Below are positions 51,471 to 60,599 of a stretch of 64,000 bases of DNA, piece by piece. The stretch is from Pectobacterium sp. A5351 (GTDB taxonomy: Bacteria > Pseudomonadota > Gammaproteobacteria > Enterobacterales > Enterobacteriaceae), in assembly GCF_028335745.1 (NCBI RefSeq), contig NZ_CP116477.1, forward strand, positions 4,154,001 through 4,218,000, in the 5' to 3' direction. Position 1 is the first letter of the stretch, and the number at the start of each line of letters is the position of its first letter. The position numbers and the translations under genes were made by a program. The notes under the pieces were generated by a model. The model saw only the letters and a list, made by a program, of their open reading frames with translations. It did no database searches and was not told where the DNA came from.

Positions 51471-51493
51471 GGGATGCGTTCATATAGAACGCC

Positions 51494-52414
51494 ATGTTTG
51501 CTTATATCGTCCGACGTTTGCTGGAAATGATCCCGGTTCTACTGGTGGTCTCCCTGTTAGTGTTCGGTTTTATCAAGCTGTTGCCGGGTGACCCGGCACG
51601 TATTTACGCAGGCGCTGACGCAACGATTGAGGCGGTGGAAGCCGCCCGTCAGCAGCTAGGGTTGAACGACCCGCTGCCGCAGCAGTATGTCCATTGGCTC
51701 GGCGGCCTGTTCAGCGGCGATCTGGGTGTGACGTACCGCACCCAGCAGCCGGTGATTGACGTTATCAGCAAAAGTTTTATGCCCACCATGTGGCTGGCGC
51801 TGGCAGGCTTCGTCTGGTCGGTGCTGCTCGGCTTGTTGATCGGCGTGGTGTCCGCGCTCAAGCGGGGAAAATGGCAAGACTGGACGCTGATGAGCTTCGC
51901 CGTCGGTGGCATTTCCATGCCGCCGTTCTGGCTCGGCCTGCTGCTCATTCAATTTGTGGCCATGCCGTTCGGCGTCTTTTCTGTCAGCGGCTTTAATCAG
52001 CCCAGCGACATCATTCTGCCCGCGCTGACGCTCGGGGCATCGGTCGCCGCGGTTATGGCGCGCTTTACCCGCTCCGCGTTTCTGGAAGTCGCGCAGGAAG
52101 ACTACGTACGTACCGCTCGCTCCAAGGGGCTGCGCAATCGGCTGGTCACCTGGAAGCATGTGATGCGTAACGCGCTGATTCCGGTTATCACCATGCTCGG
52201 GCTGCAATTCGGCTTCCTGCTCGGTGGATCCATCGTGGTTGAAAGCGTGTTTAGCTGGCCGGGTCTGGGCTGGCTGCTCATTGAATCCATCAAGACACAG
52301 GATCAGCCGGTCATTCAGGCGCTGGTGATGCTGTTCGTGTTTGAATTTATTGTCATTAACCTGTTGGTGGACCTGCTGTACGCGGTGGTCAATCCGGCGA
52401 TTCGCCTACGTTAG
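51494..52414 (+). CDS. Peptide ABC transporter permease (GsiC-like)
   Basis: 306 aa inner-membrane protein with six predicted helices. Starts MFAYIVRRLLEMIPVLLVVS; KLLPGDPAR is the conserved N-terminal motif, and the EAA loop EDYVRTARSKGLRNRLVTWKH that contacts the ATPase is at about 200-220. No ribosome binding site precedes the ATG at 51494, because the IS ends just upstream; the original start is probably at 50064. Translation of the present gene may therefore be poor unless helped by the IS. Pairs with the next permease, with a good AGGAG site there. Confidence 0.92.
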   Translation: MFAYIVRRLLEMIPVLLVVSLLVFGFIKLLPGDPARIYAGADATIEAVEAARQQLGLNDPLPQQYVHWLGGLFSGDLGVTYRTQQPVIDVISKSFMPTMWLALAGFVWSVLLGLLIGVVSALKRGKWQDWTLMSFAVGGISMPPFWLGLLLIQFVAMPFGVFSVSGFNQPSDIILPALTLGASVAAVMARFTRSAFLEVAQEDYVRTARSKGLRNRLVTWKHVMRNALIPVITMLGLQFGFLLGGSIVVESVFSWPGLGWLLIESIKTQDQPVIQALVMLFVFEFIVINLLVDLLYAVVNPAIRLR

Positions 52415-52422
52415 GAGACACG

Positions 52423-53322
52423 ATGAACCTTCCTTCCGAACCCGTCGTGGCCGCAGCCACGCTTGATGAAGAGACGATACGTTCGCCGTGGCGCGATTTC
52501 GTTCAGGTCTTTATCCGTAACCCGATGGCGCTGGTGTCCAGCGGCTTTGTCCTGCTACTGGTACTGGTTGCGATTTTCGCCCCCTGGCTGGCACCGTGGA
52601 ACCCGATGGAGCCTGACTGGATGGCGCTGGCTTCACCGCCTTCAGCAGCGCACTGGATGGGTACTGACGATCTCGGACGCGATGTGATGAGCCGCATCAT
52701 CTACGGCGCACGCATCTCGTTATACATCGGTATCTTTTCCGTCACGCTCGGTATGCTGGTCGGCATCGTGCTCGGCCTGCTGGCAGGCTACTACGGCCGC
52801 TGGGTGGATACGCTGATCATGCGCGGTTCCGACGTGCTGTTCGCCTTCCCCGGCATGTTGCTGGCTATTGCGGTCGTCGCCATCCTCGGCCCTGGCTTGA
52901 ATAACGTGATTATCGCCGTCGCGGTCTTCAGCGTACCGGTCTTCGCCCGCATCGTGCGTGCCTCTACGCTGTCGCTGAAGCAGGCGGCCTATGTGGAAGC
53001 GGTACGCTGCGCCGGCGCGCCGGATCGCATCGTGCTGATGCGCCATATCCTGCCCGGCACGCTGCCTAACGTGATCGTCTATTTCACCATGCGTATTGGC
53101 ACCAGCATCCTGACGGCGGCAGGGCTGAGCTTCATCGGCCTTGGCCCAGAACCGGACGTACCGGAATGGGGCAATATTCTGGCGATGAGCCGCAGCCTGA
53201 TGATGGCAGGCGCCTGGCACGTCAGCGTGTTCCCCGGTCTGGCGATTTTCTTTACCGTGCTGGCGTTTAACCTGCTCGGGGATGCGCTGCGTGATACGCT
53301 CGATCCCAAACTGAAAAGCTGA
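52423..53322 (+). CDS. Peptide ABC transporter permease (GsiD-like)
   Basis: 299 aa, six helices. N-terminal cytoplasmic part of about 35 residues, then TM1; the family hallmark GTDDLGRDVMSRIIYGARISL is present, and the EAA loop is YVEAVRCAGAPDRIVLMRH. TAGGAGACACG before the ATG gives a strong ribosome binding site. Forms the channel with the previous permease. Confidence 0.94.
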   Translation: MNLPSEPVVAAATLDEETIRSPWRDFVQVFIRNPMALVSSGFVLLLVLVAIFAPWLAPWNPMEPDWMALASPPSAAHWMGTDDLGRDVMSRIIYGARISLYIGIFSVTLGMLVGIVLGLLAGYYGRWVDTLIMRGSDVLFAFPGMLLAIAVVAILGPGLNNVIIAVAVFSVPVFARIVRASTLSLKQAAYVEAVRCAGAPDRIVLMRHILPGTLPNVIVYFTMRIGTSILTAAGLSFIGLGPEPDVPEWGNILAMSRSLMMAGAWHVSVFPGLAIFFTVLAFNLLGDALRDTLDPKLKS

Positions 53323-53330
53323 GGAAGGCG

Positions 53331-54407
53331 ATGCACGGCGATCATCAGATAAACGACTATCACCAGCAGCAGCGGGCGCTGTTGCTACAGCGCTGGAAAA
53401 CGACGCGGCAGTTGGGTACGCCGCGCTCGGCTAGCGGACCACAAAACAGTATCAGTGATGTGGCAGGCGTGCGCGTCGGCCACTGCACGCTGGCGGCAGG
53501 CGAAGTGCAAACCGGTGTCACCGCGATTGTGCCGCCCGGTGACAACCTGTTCACCCAGCCCCTGCCCTGCGGCGCGGCGGTGCTGAACGGTTTCGCCAAA
53601 CCCGTCGGACTGGTACAGATTGAGGAACTGGGACAACTGCAAACACCCATCCTGCTCAGTAACACGCTGGCGACCGGCACGCTGTTTACTACGCTGGTGC
53701 GCGATGCCATTGCCCGCAACCCTGAACTAGGTCGCACGCTGCCGACGGTGAACCCGCTGGCGCTGGAGTGCAACGACGGCTGGCTAAACGACATTCAGGC
53801 GCTGGCGGTAACAGAACACATGGCGCGACAAGCGCTGGACAATGTGGCAGAGAGTTTCGCACGCGGCAGCGTCGGTGCTGGGCGCGGTATGAGCTGCTTT
53901 AGCCTGAAAGGCGGCATAGGCACCGCATCACGTCTGATTCCTGAATTGGACGCCACGCTCGGCGTACTGGTGCTGGCAAACTTCGGCACGCTTTCCTCGC
54001 TAACGCTGGACGGCGTGCAAATGGGGAACGCCCTCGCCCCCATCCTGCCGGGGCTCGCTCCACAGCAGGACGCGGGATCGATCATCATTATCATGGCGAC
54101 GGACGCCCCGCTCGATGCCCGTCAGCTCAAGCGCATCGCCAAACGTGCTGGCGCAGGATTAGGACGGCTCGGCAGCTACTGGGGACACGGTTCCGGCGAT
54201 ATCGCCGTCGCCTTCTCCACCAGCCCACAGCCACAGCCGCCGGAGGATGCACAGCTTGAACCACTGTTAAGCGCCGCCGCCGACGCCACCGAACACGCGG
54301 TGCTCGACGCCATGCTTCAGGCAGACGCCGTGACCGGTTTTCGCGGCCATCACCGCCCAACGCTGCCACAGGCGTTGGATCGGTTGACCGCCACTCTTTA
54401 TCCATAA
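53331..54407 (+). CDS. P1 (S58) family aminopeptidase, DmpA-like
   Basis: 358 aa. Family of self-cleaving N-terminal nucleophile peptidases: Ochrobactrum DmpA releases L- and D-residues and related BapA enzymes cleave beta-peptides. Family segments GPQNSISDVAGVRVGHCTL near the start, ECNDGWLND in the middle, SVGAGRGMSCFSLKGGIG and the self-cleavage region DAGSIIIIMATDAPLD, where the serine after glycine would become the nucleophile. No signal peptide, so it probably works in the cytoplasm on imported peptides. Only nine bases after the permease gene. Confidence 0.88.
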   Translation: MHGDHQINDYHQQQRALLLQRWKTTRQLGTPRSASGPQNSISDVAGVRVGHCTLAAGEVQTGVTAIVPPGDNLFTQPLPCGAAVLNGFAKPVGLVQIEELGQLQTPILLSNTLATGTLFTTLVRDAIARNPELGRTLPTVNPLALECNDGWLNDIQALAVTEHMARQALDNVAESFARGSVGAGRGMSCFSLKGGIGTASRLIPELDATLGVLVLANFGTLSSLTLDGVQMGNALAPILPGLAPQQDAGSIIIIMATDAPLDARQLKRIAKRAGAGLGRLGSYWGHGSGDIAVAFSTSPQPQPPEDAQLEPLLSAAADATEHAVLDAMLQADAVTGFRGHHRPTLPQALDRLTATLYP

Positions 54408-54433
54408 GTAAATTCTCCCGTAGGAAACTGATG

Positions 54434-55255
54434 ATGAAAGTGTTTATCTCTGCTGATATTGAAGGTATCGCTGGCGTGATGCGCCCGGAGCAGTGCAGCC
54501 CCGGCACCGCGGAATACCAACTGGCACGCGGCCTGATGGAGCAGGAAGTGAATGCCGCCATCGACGGCGCATTCGCAGGTGGCGCAACAGAAGTAGTGGT
54601 CGCTGACAGCCACGCGGCGATGGTCAATCTGCGTGCGGAAAACATCGACGCCCGCGCCCGGCTGGTACAAGGCAAACCGCGCGGCTATTCGATGGTAGAA
54701 GGATTAGAGCAGCAGCAATTCGATGGCCTGATGTTCATTGGCTACCACAGCGCGGCGGGTGAGTTTGGTGTGTTATCGCATACCATCAACGGTCGTGCTT
54801 TCTACCGCGTGCGCATCAACGGTGAAATCATGGGCGAGAGCGACATCTACGCCGCCGCAGGCGTGGAACAAAAAACGCCACTCTGGCTGGTCAGCGGCGA
54901 CGACACGCTCCAGAGTTGGATCGCCCGCTACTACCCCGATACCGACTACGCTTGCGTCAAGCGCGCCATCTCACAGCACGCAGCGGAATCCCTCAGCACC
55001 GAACAGGCGCGTCAGGTGATTCGTGACGCGGCAAAAGCGGCGGTGGAAAAAGCACACCGTACGCTGAATTCGCGGATTCAGGCTCCTTACCGTCTCGAAC
55101 TGATGGTGGCAAAACCGGTACTGGCCGATCTATTCTGTCTGCTGCCAAGCGTTGAACGTTTGGATGCCATAACCGTAGGTTATACGGCGCAGAGCATGCG
55201 GGAAATCACCAGCCTGCTGGGCGCCTTTTCCTATCTGGCGACGACGCAAAACTGA
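54434..55255 (+). CDS. D-aminopeptidase, M55 (DppA) family
   Basis: 273 aa zinc peptidase; B. subtilis DppA of this family removes N-terminal D-alanine from peptides. With the start at 54434 the metal ligands fall at the DppA positions: D8 and E10 in FISADIEGIAGV, a histidine in DSHAAM at about 60 and another in GYHSAAG at about 104. Cytoplasmic, no signal peptide. An ATG three bases earlier is equally possible. It follows the DmpA-like gene by 24 bases, with GTAGGAAACTG before the start. Confidence 0.93.
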   Translation: MKVFISADIEGIAGVMRPEQCSPGTAEYQLARGLMEQEVNAAIDGAFAGGATEVVVADSHAAMVNLRAENIDARARLVQGKPRGYSMVEGLEQQQFDGLMFIGYHSAAGEFGVLSHTINGRAFYRVRINGEIMGESDIYAAAGVEQKTPLWLVSGDDTLQSWIARYYPDTDYACVKRAISQHAAESLSTEQARQVIRDAAKAAVEKAHRTLNSRIQAPYRLELMVAKPVLADLFCLLPSVERLDAITVGYTAQSMREITSLLGAFSYLATTQN

Positions 55256-55315
55256 TTCCAGTCTCTCCGCCCCTGATTTCGGGGGCGTAAACCGCTTGAA
55301 AAGAGAATTTATCGC

Positions 55316-56263
55316 ATGACGAAACCCGTGATTGTGATCCACGGTGGCGCAGGTGCGCTGACCCGCTCGGCCATGAGCGCTGAAAAAGAGCAACGCTATC
55401 TGGCGGCGCTATCCGAGATTGTCGCCAGTGGACAACGCATTTTGGCCGAAAACGGCAGCGCGCTGGATGCCGTGACGGAAGCCGTCCGTCTGCTGGAAGA
55501 GTGCCCTTTGTTCAATGCCGGACACGGCTCGGTCTTCACCCACGCGGAAACCCACGAACTGGACGCCAGCATCATGGACGGACGTTCGCTGGATGCTGGT
55601 GCGGTCAGTTGTGTCAGCCATATCCGTAACCCGATTCTGGCGGCTCGTACCGTACTCGAAGCCAGCCCGCATGTGATGTTTACCGCCGACGGCGCGGAAG
55701 CCTTTGCACAGCTGCACAGTCTGGAAAGGGTTGAACCTGCGTTTTTCTCCACCGAGGAACGCCGTCAGCAACTGCATAACGCACAGGCAGGTTCAGGCCG
55801 CGTTATCCTCGATCATGACGGTCAAAACGACCCTATCGATCCCGACCGTAAATTCGGTACCGTCGGTGCAGTCGCACTCGACAGCGCGGGGAATCTCGCG
55901 GCGGCAACCTCAACGGGCGGTATGACCAACAAACAGGCTGGACGCGTCGGCGACAGCCCCATTATCGGTGCGGGCTGCTACGCCAATAACCAGACGGTGG
56001 CCGTTTCTTGCACCGGCACAGGCGAAGTCTTTATGCGTGCCGTCGCCGCCTATGATGTCTCGGCGCTGATGGAATACGCCGGACTCACGCTACAACAGGC
56101 CAGCGATCGCGTGGTGATGGAGAAACTCGTGCAAATGGACGGCAGCGGCGGGATGATTGCCGTGGACAAAGCCGGCAACATCGCTCTGCCGTTCAACAGC
56201 GAAGGCATGTACCGCGGCTATGGCTACGTGGGCGAAGCCCCCGTCGCCGATATCTATCGTTAA
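55316..56263 (+). CDS. iaaA: Isoaspartyl peptidase/L-asparaginase
   Basis: 315 aa N-terminal nucleophile hydrolase that cleaves beta-aspartyl dipeptides. KPVIVIHGGAGAL opens the family; the autoprocessing site is FGTVGAVALD, where the threonine becomes the nucleophile of the beta subunit, and GRVGDSPIIGAGCYA with SCTGTGE form the substrate site. In E. coli iaaA lies next to gsiABCD, the same company as here. It is the last gene of the cluster before its regulator. Confidence 0.95.
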   Translation: MTKPVIVIHGGAGALTRSAMSAEKEQRYLAALSEIVASGQRILAENGSALDAVTEAVRLLEECPLFNAGHGSVFTHAETHELDASIMDGRSLDAGAVSCVSHIRNPILAARTVLEASPHVMFTADGAEAFAQLHSLERVEPAFFSTEERRQQLHNAQAGSGRVILDHDGQNDPIDPDRKFGTVGAVALDSAGNLAAATSTGGMTNKQAGRVGDSPIIGAGCYANNQTVAVSCTGTGEVFMRAVAAYDVSALMEYAGLTLQQASDRVVMEKLVQMDGSGGMIAVDKAGNIALPFNSEGMYRGYGYVGEAPVADIYR

Positions 56264-56384
56264 CGTCCCAGCACATCGAAACAGAACCAAAACGCCCGAT
56301 ATCGGTGCATTGCACCATTATCGGGCATCAAAATAGTGCATAAAGTGTTCTCATCGCTTATCTATCGGCCATTCATCGCGGCCT

Positions 56385-56513
<129 letters not shown>

Positions 56514-56592
56514 ACCTGGCGTAATAATTGCAGAACTTTTGGTTATTACTCATACGATGCTCATCAGAAAGCATCAGCCGGAGCCTGCAACC

Positions 56593-57501
56593 ATGCGATT
56601 ACGCCATATTGAAATCTTCCAGGCCATTGTTCAGGCAGGCACTATCAGCGGTGCTGCTCGTTTGCTCAACGTCTCTCAGCCCAACGTCAGCCGGGTATTA
56701 AATCACGCGGAACAGCAACTGGGCTTCTCTCTGTTTGAGCGTCGCACTCAGGGAATGGTCGCCACCGAAGAAGGACTACGCCTCATCCCGAAAGTGCAGG
56801 AACTTTTCAGCCACCTGCAAAGCATCAGTTCCCTCACCGAACAAATCAAAACCAGCAAGGCCCATTCCGTACGGCTGGGTGCGGCGCATGCGTTCGGGCA
56901 GATGATCGTGGCACCGACGCTGGTGGAGTTTCATAAGCAGGCGGCCTCGGTTAACGTCGAACTCGTCACCGAACACTTCAGCACGCTGTGCCAGAACATT
57001 CTGCAAAACCAGCTCGATTTCGCGCTGATCTTTGGTCAGCAGGTGCCGTCCGAACTGCTGGCAGAACCGCTATTCCAGTCCACGATGGTGGCTCTTCTGC
57101 CGAAAGACAGCCCGATAAACGGCCCCGTCTCGCTGGAATGGTTGTGCAACAACAACCTGCTAATGATGCAGCATCAGGATCCGCTCGGTCAGGTGGTACA
57201 TCGTGCGTTGCGCGACAAGGCGCTACAGCCCGCCGCTTCGCTCTACATCAAAACCTACTCGGTGATTGCCGATATGGTGCTGGCAGGCGGCGGGGCGGGT
57301 ATCGTCGATCTCTTTACCGCCTGTCGCTATGCCAATCAGCTCAAGATTGTCCCTATCGACCAGCCGCTGCCTTTTGAAGTCACGCTGATCAGCCGGCGTG
57401 ATAACCCGCAATCACAGGCAACACTGCAACTGAAGCAGATGATGAAAAACCGCTGTCGTGAGATAGCCCGACAGAACGAGGCCTTGCTTAACGCCGCCTG
57501 A
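56593..57501 (+). CDS. LysR-type transcriptional regulator
   Basis: 302 aa. N-terminal HTH MRLRHIEIFQAIVQAGTISG then AARLLNVSQPNVSRVLNHAE, followed by a typical two-lobed effector domain. The ATG at 56593 has CGGAGCC upstream; an open frame 18 codons longer lacks one. It lies downstream on the same strand as the peptide cluster and probably regulates it, although a LysR gene is more often divergent from its target; the effector may be a peptide or amino acid. It resembles the LysR group that controls D-amino-acid or polyamine uptake only in general architecture. Confidence 0.88.
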   Translation: MRLRHIEIFQAIVQAGTISGAARLLNVSQPNVSRVLNHAEQQLGFSLFERRTQGMVATEEGLRLIPKVQELFSHLQSISSLTEQIKTSKAHSVRLGAAHAFGQMIVAPTLVEFHKQAASVNVELVTEHFSTLCQNILQNQLDFALIFGQQVPSELLAEPLFQSTMVALLPKDSPINGPVSLEWLCNNNLLMMQHQDPLGQVVHRALRDKALQPAASLYIKTYSVIADMVLAGGGAGIVDLFTACRYANQLKIVPIDQPLPFEVTLISRRDNPQSQATLQLKQMMKNRCREIARQNEALLNAA

Positions 57502-57560
57502 TTCATGACAGGCGCTACACGGCAGACGGTTTTTTCTATCCCCTGCGGCGGACTCAACGC

Positions 57561-57566
57561 TATAAT
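57561..57566 (+). promoter_or_regulatory. Candidate -10 of the yicC promoter
   Basis: A perfect TATAAT stands 34 bases before the yicC start. The -35 is not convincing, so this is a tentative call. Confidence 0.4.
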
Positions 57567-57599
57567 CTTTCTCATCATTTGCTTTACAGGTATGCACCA

Positions 57600-58463
57600 A
57601 TGATTCGCAGCATGACCGCTTACGCCCGCCGAGAAATCAAGGGCAACTGGGGAAGCGCAGCCTGGGAACTGCGTTCCGTTAACCAGCGCTATCTGGAAAC
57701 CTATCTTCGTTTACCGGAACAATTCCGCAGCCTCGAACCCGTCGCTCGTGAGCGCATCCGCGCCCGTTTGACCCGTGGCAAAATCGAATGCAACCTGCGT
57801 TTTGAACTCGACCCGAGCGCGCAAAGTGCGTTGATTCTGAACGAAAAGTTGGCGAAACAGCTGGTTAACGCCGCCAACTGGGTCAAAATGCAGAGCGACG
57901 AAGGGGAAATCAACCCGGTTGATATTCTGCGCTGGCCCGGCGTGATGTCGGCGGAAGAGCAGGATCTGGATGCCATCAGCGCCGAACTGCTGACCGCGCT
58001 GGAAGGCGCGCTGGATGACTTCATCGCCGCCCGTGAAAGCGAAGGCAACGCGCTGAAAGCGCTGATCGAACAGCGCCTGGCTGGCGTCAGCGCCGAAGTC
58101 GTCAAAGTCCGCGCCCAGATGCCAAACATTCTGCTATGGCAGCGCGAGCGCCTGCAAAGCAAACTGGAAGATGCGCAGGTACAGCTGGAAAATAACCGTC
58201 TGGAACAGGAACTGGTACTGATGGCACAGCGCGTCGACGTCGCCGAAGAACTCGACCGCCTCGACGCTCACGTCAAGGAAACCTACAAAATCCTGAAAAA
58301 AGAAGAAGCCGTCGGCCGCCGCCTCGACTTCATGATGCAGGAATTCAACCGCGAGTCGAACACGCTGGCCTCGAAATCCATCAACGCCGACGTCACCGCG
58401 TCAGCCATTGAGTTGAAAGTGCTGATCGAGCAAATGCGGGAACAGATTCAGAATATCGAATAA
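57600..58463 (+). CDS. yicC: YicC family endoribonuclease
   Basis: 287 aa, collinear with E. coli YicC from MIRSMTAYARREIKGNWGSA to the end IEQMREQIQNIE. Members of the YicC-like N and DUF1732 families have been reported to have endoribonuclease activity and to affect RyhB; that role is family knowledge. The start at 57600 gives the E. coli length. In E. coli yicC is divergent from rph; here the peptide block lies between them. Confidence 0.96.
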   Translation: MIRSMTAYARREIKGNWGSAAWELRSVNQRYLETYLRLPEQFRSLEPVARERIRARLTRGKIECNLRFELDPSAQSALILNEKLAKQLVNAANWVKMQSDEGEINPVDILRWPGVMSAEEQDLDAISAELLTALEGALDDFIAARESEGNALKALIEQRLAGVSAEVVKVRAQMPNILLWQRERLQSKLEDAQVQLENNRLEQELVLMAQRVDVAEELDRLDAHVKETYKILKKEEAVGRRLDFMMQEFNRESNTLASKSINADVTASAIELKVLIEQMREQIQNIE

Positions 58464-58500
58464 CGATTCACGAAAAATCATCCGCTATCAAAAAACCAAG

Positions 58501-58527
58501 AAGCCTGCGATATTGCAGGCTTTTTTG
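58501..58527 (+). terminator. Terminator after yicC
   Basis: AAGCCTGC at 58501-58508 pairs with GCAGGCTT at 58515-58522, then a T run. Confidence 0.9.
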
Positions 58528-58566
58528 TTATCATGAGCTATCATGAAGAAGCAACAAAGCGCATGA

Positions 58567-58586
58567 TTACCGTGTACACCTGGGTG
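58567..58586. repeat. Left direct repeat of integrated element (attL candidate)
   Basis: TTACCGTGTACAC then C then TGGGTG. It matches 61795-61814 at 19 of 20 bases in the same orientation and lies 64 bases before the integrase start. Further GTGTACAC copies at 58617-58624 and 61809-61816 may be integrase arm sites. Confidence 0.6.
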
Positions 58587-58649
58587 CCCCCCTAGACAGA
58601 AGGTGTGCATAGTTAGGTGTACACCGCTATTTGAGACTCAGGCGATACG

Positions 58650-59909
58650 ATGGCAAAGCTCACAGATATGCAGATACGGGCATGGATAAAAGCTGGAGAA
58701 CGGTTTGAGGGGCGCTCGGACGGCAACGGGCTTTATCTTTCCTATCGAGAAAACTATCAAACGCCTGTTTGGCGCTTCCGGTACAAGTTCGCTGGCAAGT
58801 CCCGTGCCATGCTGATTGGCTCGTATTCAGAGTTATCACTGTCAAAAGCCAGAGAAACCGCTAAAGAGCTATCCGCCCGCGTTGCGCTGGGTTATGACGT
58901 TGCCGGAGAAAAACAAGAGCGAAAAACCGAAGCATTAGCAAAGATCGACGCAGAGAAACACGCGCTGAAAGTATCAGCACTGGCCGCTGAATACTTTGAA
59001 CGTCAGATTCTGCCCCGCTGGAAACATCCCGACATTTTACGCCGCCGTATCGACAAGGACATAAACCCTTGCATTGGTCACATGAAGGTCGAGGACGTTA
59101 AACCGCGCCATATTGATGACATGCTAAAAGGCATCGTCGATCGCGGAGCGCCAACCATAGCAACGGACGTTCTGCGCTGGACACGTCGCATATTCGACTA
59201 TGGGATTAAACGGCACGCTTTAGAAATAAACCCGTGTTCAGCCTTTGAAGTATCAGACGCAGGCGGCAAAGAGATAGCTCGTGAGCGATGGCTCACCCGC
59301 GATGAACTTATCCAACTGTTTCAGGCAATGCGGAAAGCAAAGGGATTCAGCCGCCAGAATGAGCTTACCTTTAAATTATTGCTAACACTGTGTGTACGCA
59401 AAATGGAACTGTGCGCAGCACGTTGGGAAGAATTCGATTTAGATGGCGCTATCTGGCATTTACCAGAAGAACGCAGTAAAAATGGTGATCCAATAGATAT
59501 CCCCCTTCCTCCACCAGCGCTTGAATGGTTGAGAGAACTTCATTCATTTTCATGCAATAGCGCATGGGTTCTTCCAGCCAGAAAGATGCAAAACCGCATG
59601 ATTCCGCATATTCAGGAAAGCACACTACCCGTCGCGCTGGTGAAAGTACGGGCGGCAATGCCTGAAGTGCCTAATTTCACTATTCACGATTTCCGGCGCA
59701 CGGCCCGTACTCATCTGGCCGCGCTAGGTGTCGATCCCGTGGTAGCTGAACGTTGCCTGAATCACCGGATAAAAGGCGTTGAGGGGATTTATAACCGTTA
59801 CCAGTATTTCGACGAACGCAAGGCGGCATTAACTCTGTGGGCTAACCTGCTGGTGGCTCTGGAACATGGCGAAGATTACAACGTGACGCCTATCAGAAAG
59901 GCAAATTAG
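58650..59909 (+). CDS. P4-type tyrosine integrase
   Basis: 419 aa site-specific recombinase. N-terminal DUF4102 domain (GNGLYLSYRENYQTPVWRFR), a core-binding domain from about 100 to 200, then the catalytic domain from about 215: first arginine in LCVRKMELCAARW, HDFRRTARTHLA with histidine and second arginine, CLNHRIKGVEGIYNRY with the histidine and a catalytic tyrosine. All appear intact, so the integrase may still work. It faces away from the yicC end. Confidence 0.94.
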   Translation: MAKLTDMQIRAWIKAGERFEGRSDGNGLYLSYRENYQTPVWRFRYKFAGKSRAMLIGSYSELSLSKARETAKELSARVALGYDVAGEKQERKTEALAKIDAEKHALKVSALAAEYFERQILPRWKHPDILRRRIDKDINPCIGHMKVEDVKPRHIDDMLKGIVDRGAPTIATDVLRWTRRIFDYGIKRHALEINPCSAFEVSDAGGKEIARERWLTRDELIQLFQAMRKAKGFSRQNELTFKLLLTLCVRKMELCAARWEEFDLDGAIWHLPEERSKNGDPIDIPLPPPALEWLRELHSFSCNSAWVLPARKMQNRMIPHIQESTLPVALVKVRAAMPEVPNFTIHDFRRTARTHLAALGVDPVVAERCLNHRIKGVEGIYNRYQYFDERKAALTLWANLLVALEHGEDYNVTPIRKAN

Positions 59910-60003
59910 CCGAACAGATTGAGCCTAACTCGACGGGGTGAAAAGCGGGAAGCCTTACTGCCTGGCTCAATCAACGACAAGGCATAACGCAAAAGGTAGC
60001 GTA

Positions 60004-60081
60004 GTGAAAAAGTTATTTAGATTAAAAGAATGGCTTACCCCAGAAGAAACCGCCCGTAGATTAAATAGCTTCGCCAAATAG
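60004..60081 (+). pseudogene. Truncated phage/satellite gene
   Basis: GTG at 60004 starts a 25-residue frame MKKLFRLKEWLTPEETARRL before a stop at 60079-60081. The opening resembles the N-terminus of a larger protein often found beside P4-like integrases; it appears cut off where IS630-like sequence begins at about 60080. The parent family identity is from memory and needs a search. Confidence 0.5.
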
Positions 60082-60163
60082 TAGATCACTTGAAGGGAAC
60101 TCAGTCCGAGTTGTGCGATCAGATCAATCGACAAACATCACAAATCACCAACCGGACTGAGCA

Positions 60164-60598
60164 ATGCCGATCATAGCAGCAATCCCTGATGAAGAACGAC
60201 GACTAATGCGTAAAGAAGCCCAACAAACACGCGATAAAAACCATTCCAGACGACTCATCGCCAGACTGCTCTGTGCCGCTCGCTCATCCGTTGGACGATG
60301 GGTAAACTGGTTTACTCTACATGGTGTTGAAGGACTAAAAAGCCTCAAGTCAGGGCGAACTCCACGCTGGCCAGAGCGGATAAAACCAGTCCCTAAAAAG
60401 CATCGCGCACGGGTTTTCATGCTGTGTTCCGGCGCTGGTGGCTTTACTGAGAATGATATTCTCCGCTATTGCCGCCTTTCTTCTGGCCGGAACTACGCCA
60501 CCGAATTAGAGCGCCTGCTTGATATTCGGTTATACGAACCGGCTACAGAGCCGGTTTTTTGTACCCGATCAAACGGAAATGACAGCAGCGGATCATGA
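60164..60598 (+). pseudogene. Chimeric ORF: IS630 transposase N-terminus joined to a phage HTH protein remnant
   Basis: 144 codons. Residues 1-70 (MPIIAAIPDEERRLMRKEAQ onward, with SSVGRWVNWFTLHGVEGLKS) resemble the N-terminus of IS630-family transposases but lack a stretch between ARLL and CAARSS; the catalytic DDE part is missing. Residues from about 77 (RARVFMLCSGAGGFTENDIL, RYCRLSSGRNYATELERLLD) look like a small winged-helix protein common in P4-like satellites. A 9-bp hairpin (60100-60108 with 60153-60161) precedes it. Probably a deletion joint rather than a functional gene. Confidence 0.55.
60537..60562 (+). terminator. Terminator-like hairpin within the remnant region
   Basis: AACCGGCT and AGCCGGTT around a short ACAG loop, followed by a T run. 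It falls inside the chimeric frame, supporting the view that the frame's tail is not coding. Confidence 0.6.
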
Positions 60599-60599
60599 T

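Larger units (their letters stand above)
50064..51492 (+). mobile_element. IS110 family element, IS1111 subgroup type
   Basis: About 1.42 kb. Subterminal inverted repeats ATGAACGCATCCC (50064-50076) and GGGATGCGTTCAT (51471-51483) frame one transposase gene with a short 5' (about 115 bases) and a long 3' (about 255 bases) non-coding end. No target duplication is seen apart from a shared GAACGC at 50066-50071 and 51487-51492. Inverted repeats together with the long 3' end point to the IS1111 subgroup. It has inserted between the binding-protein and permease genes; exact ends are uncertain by a few bases. Confidence 0.87.
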
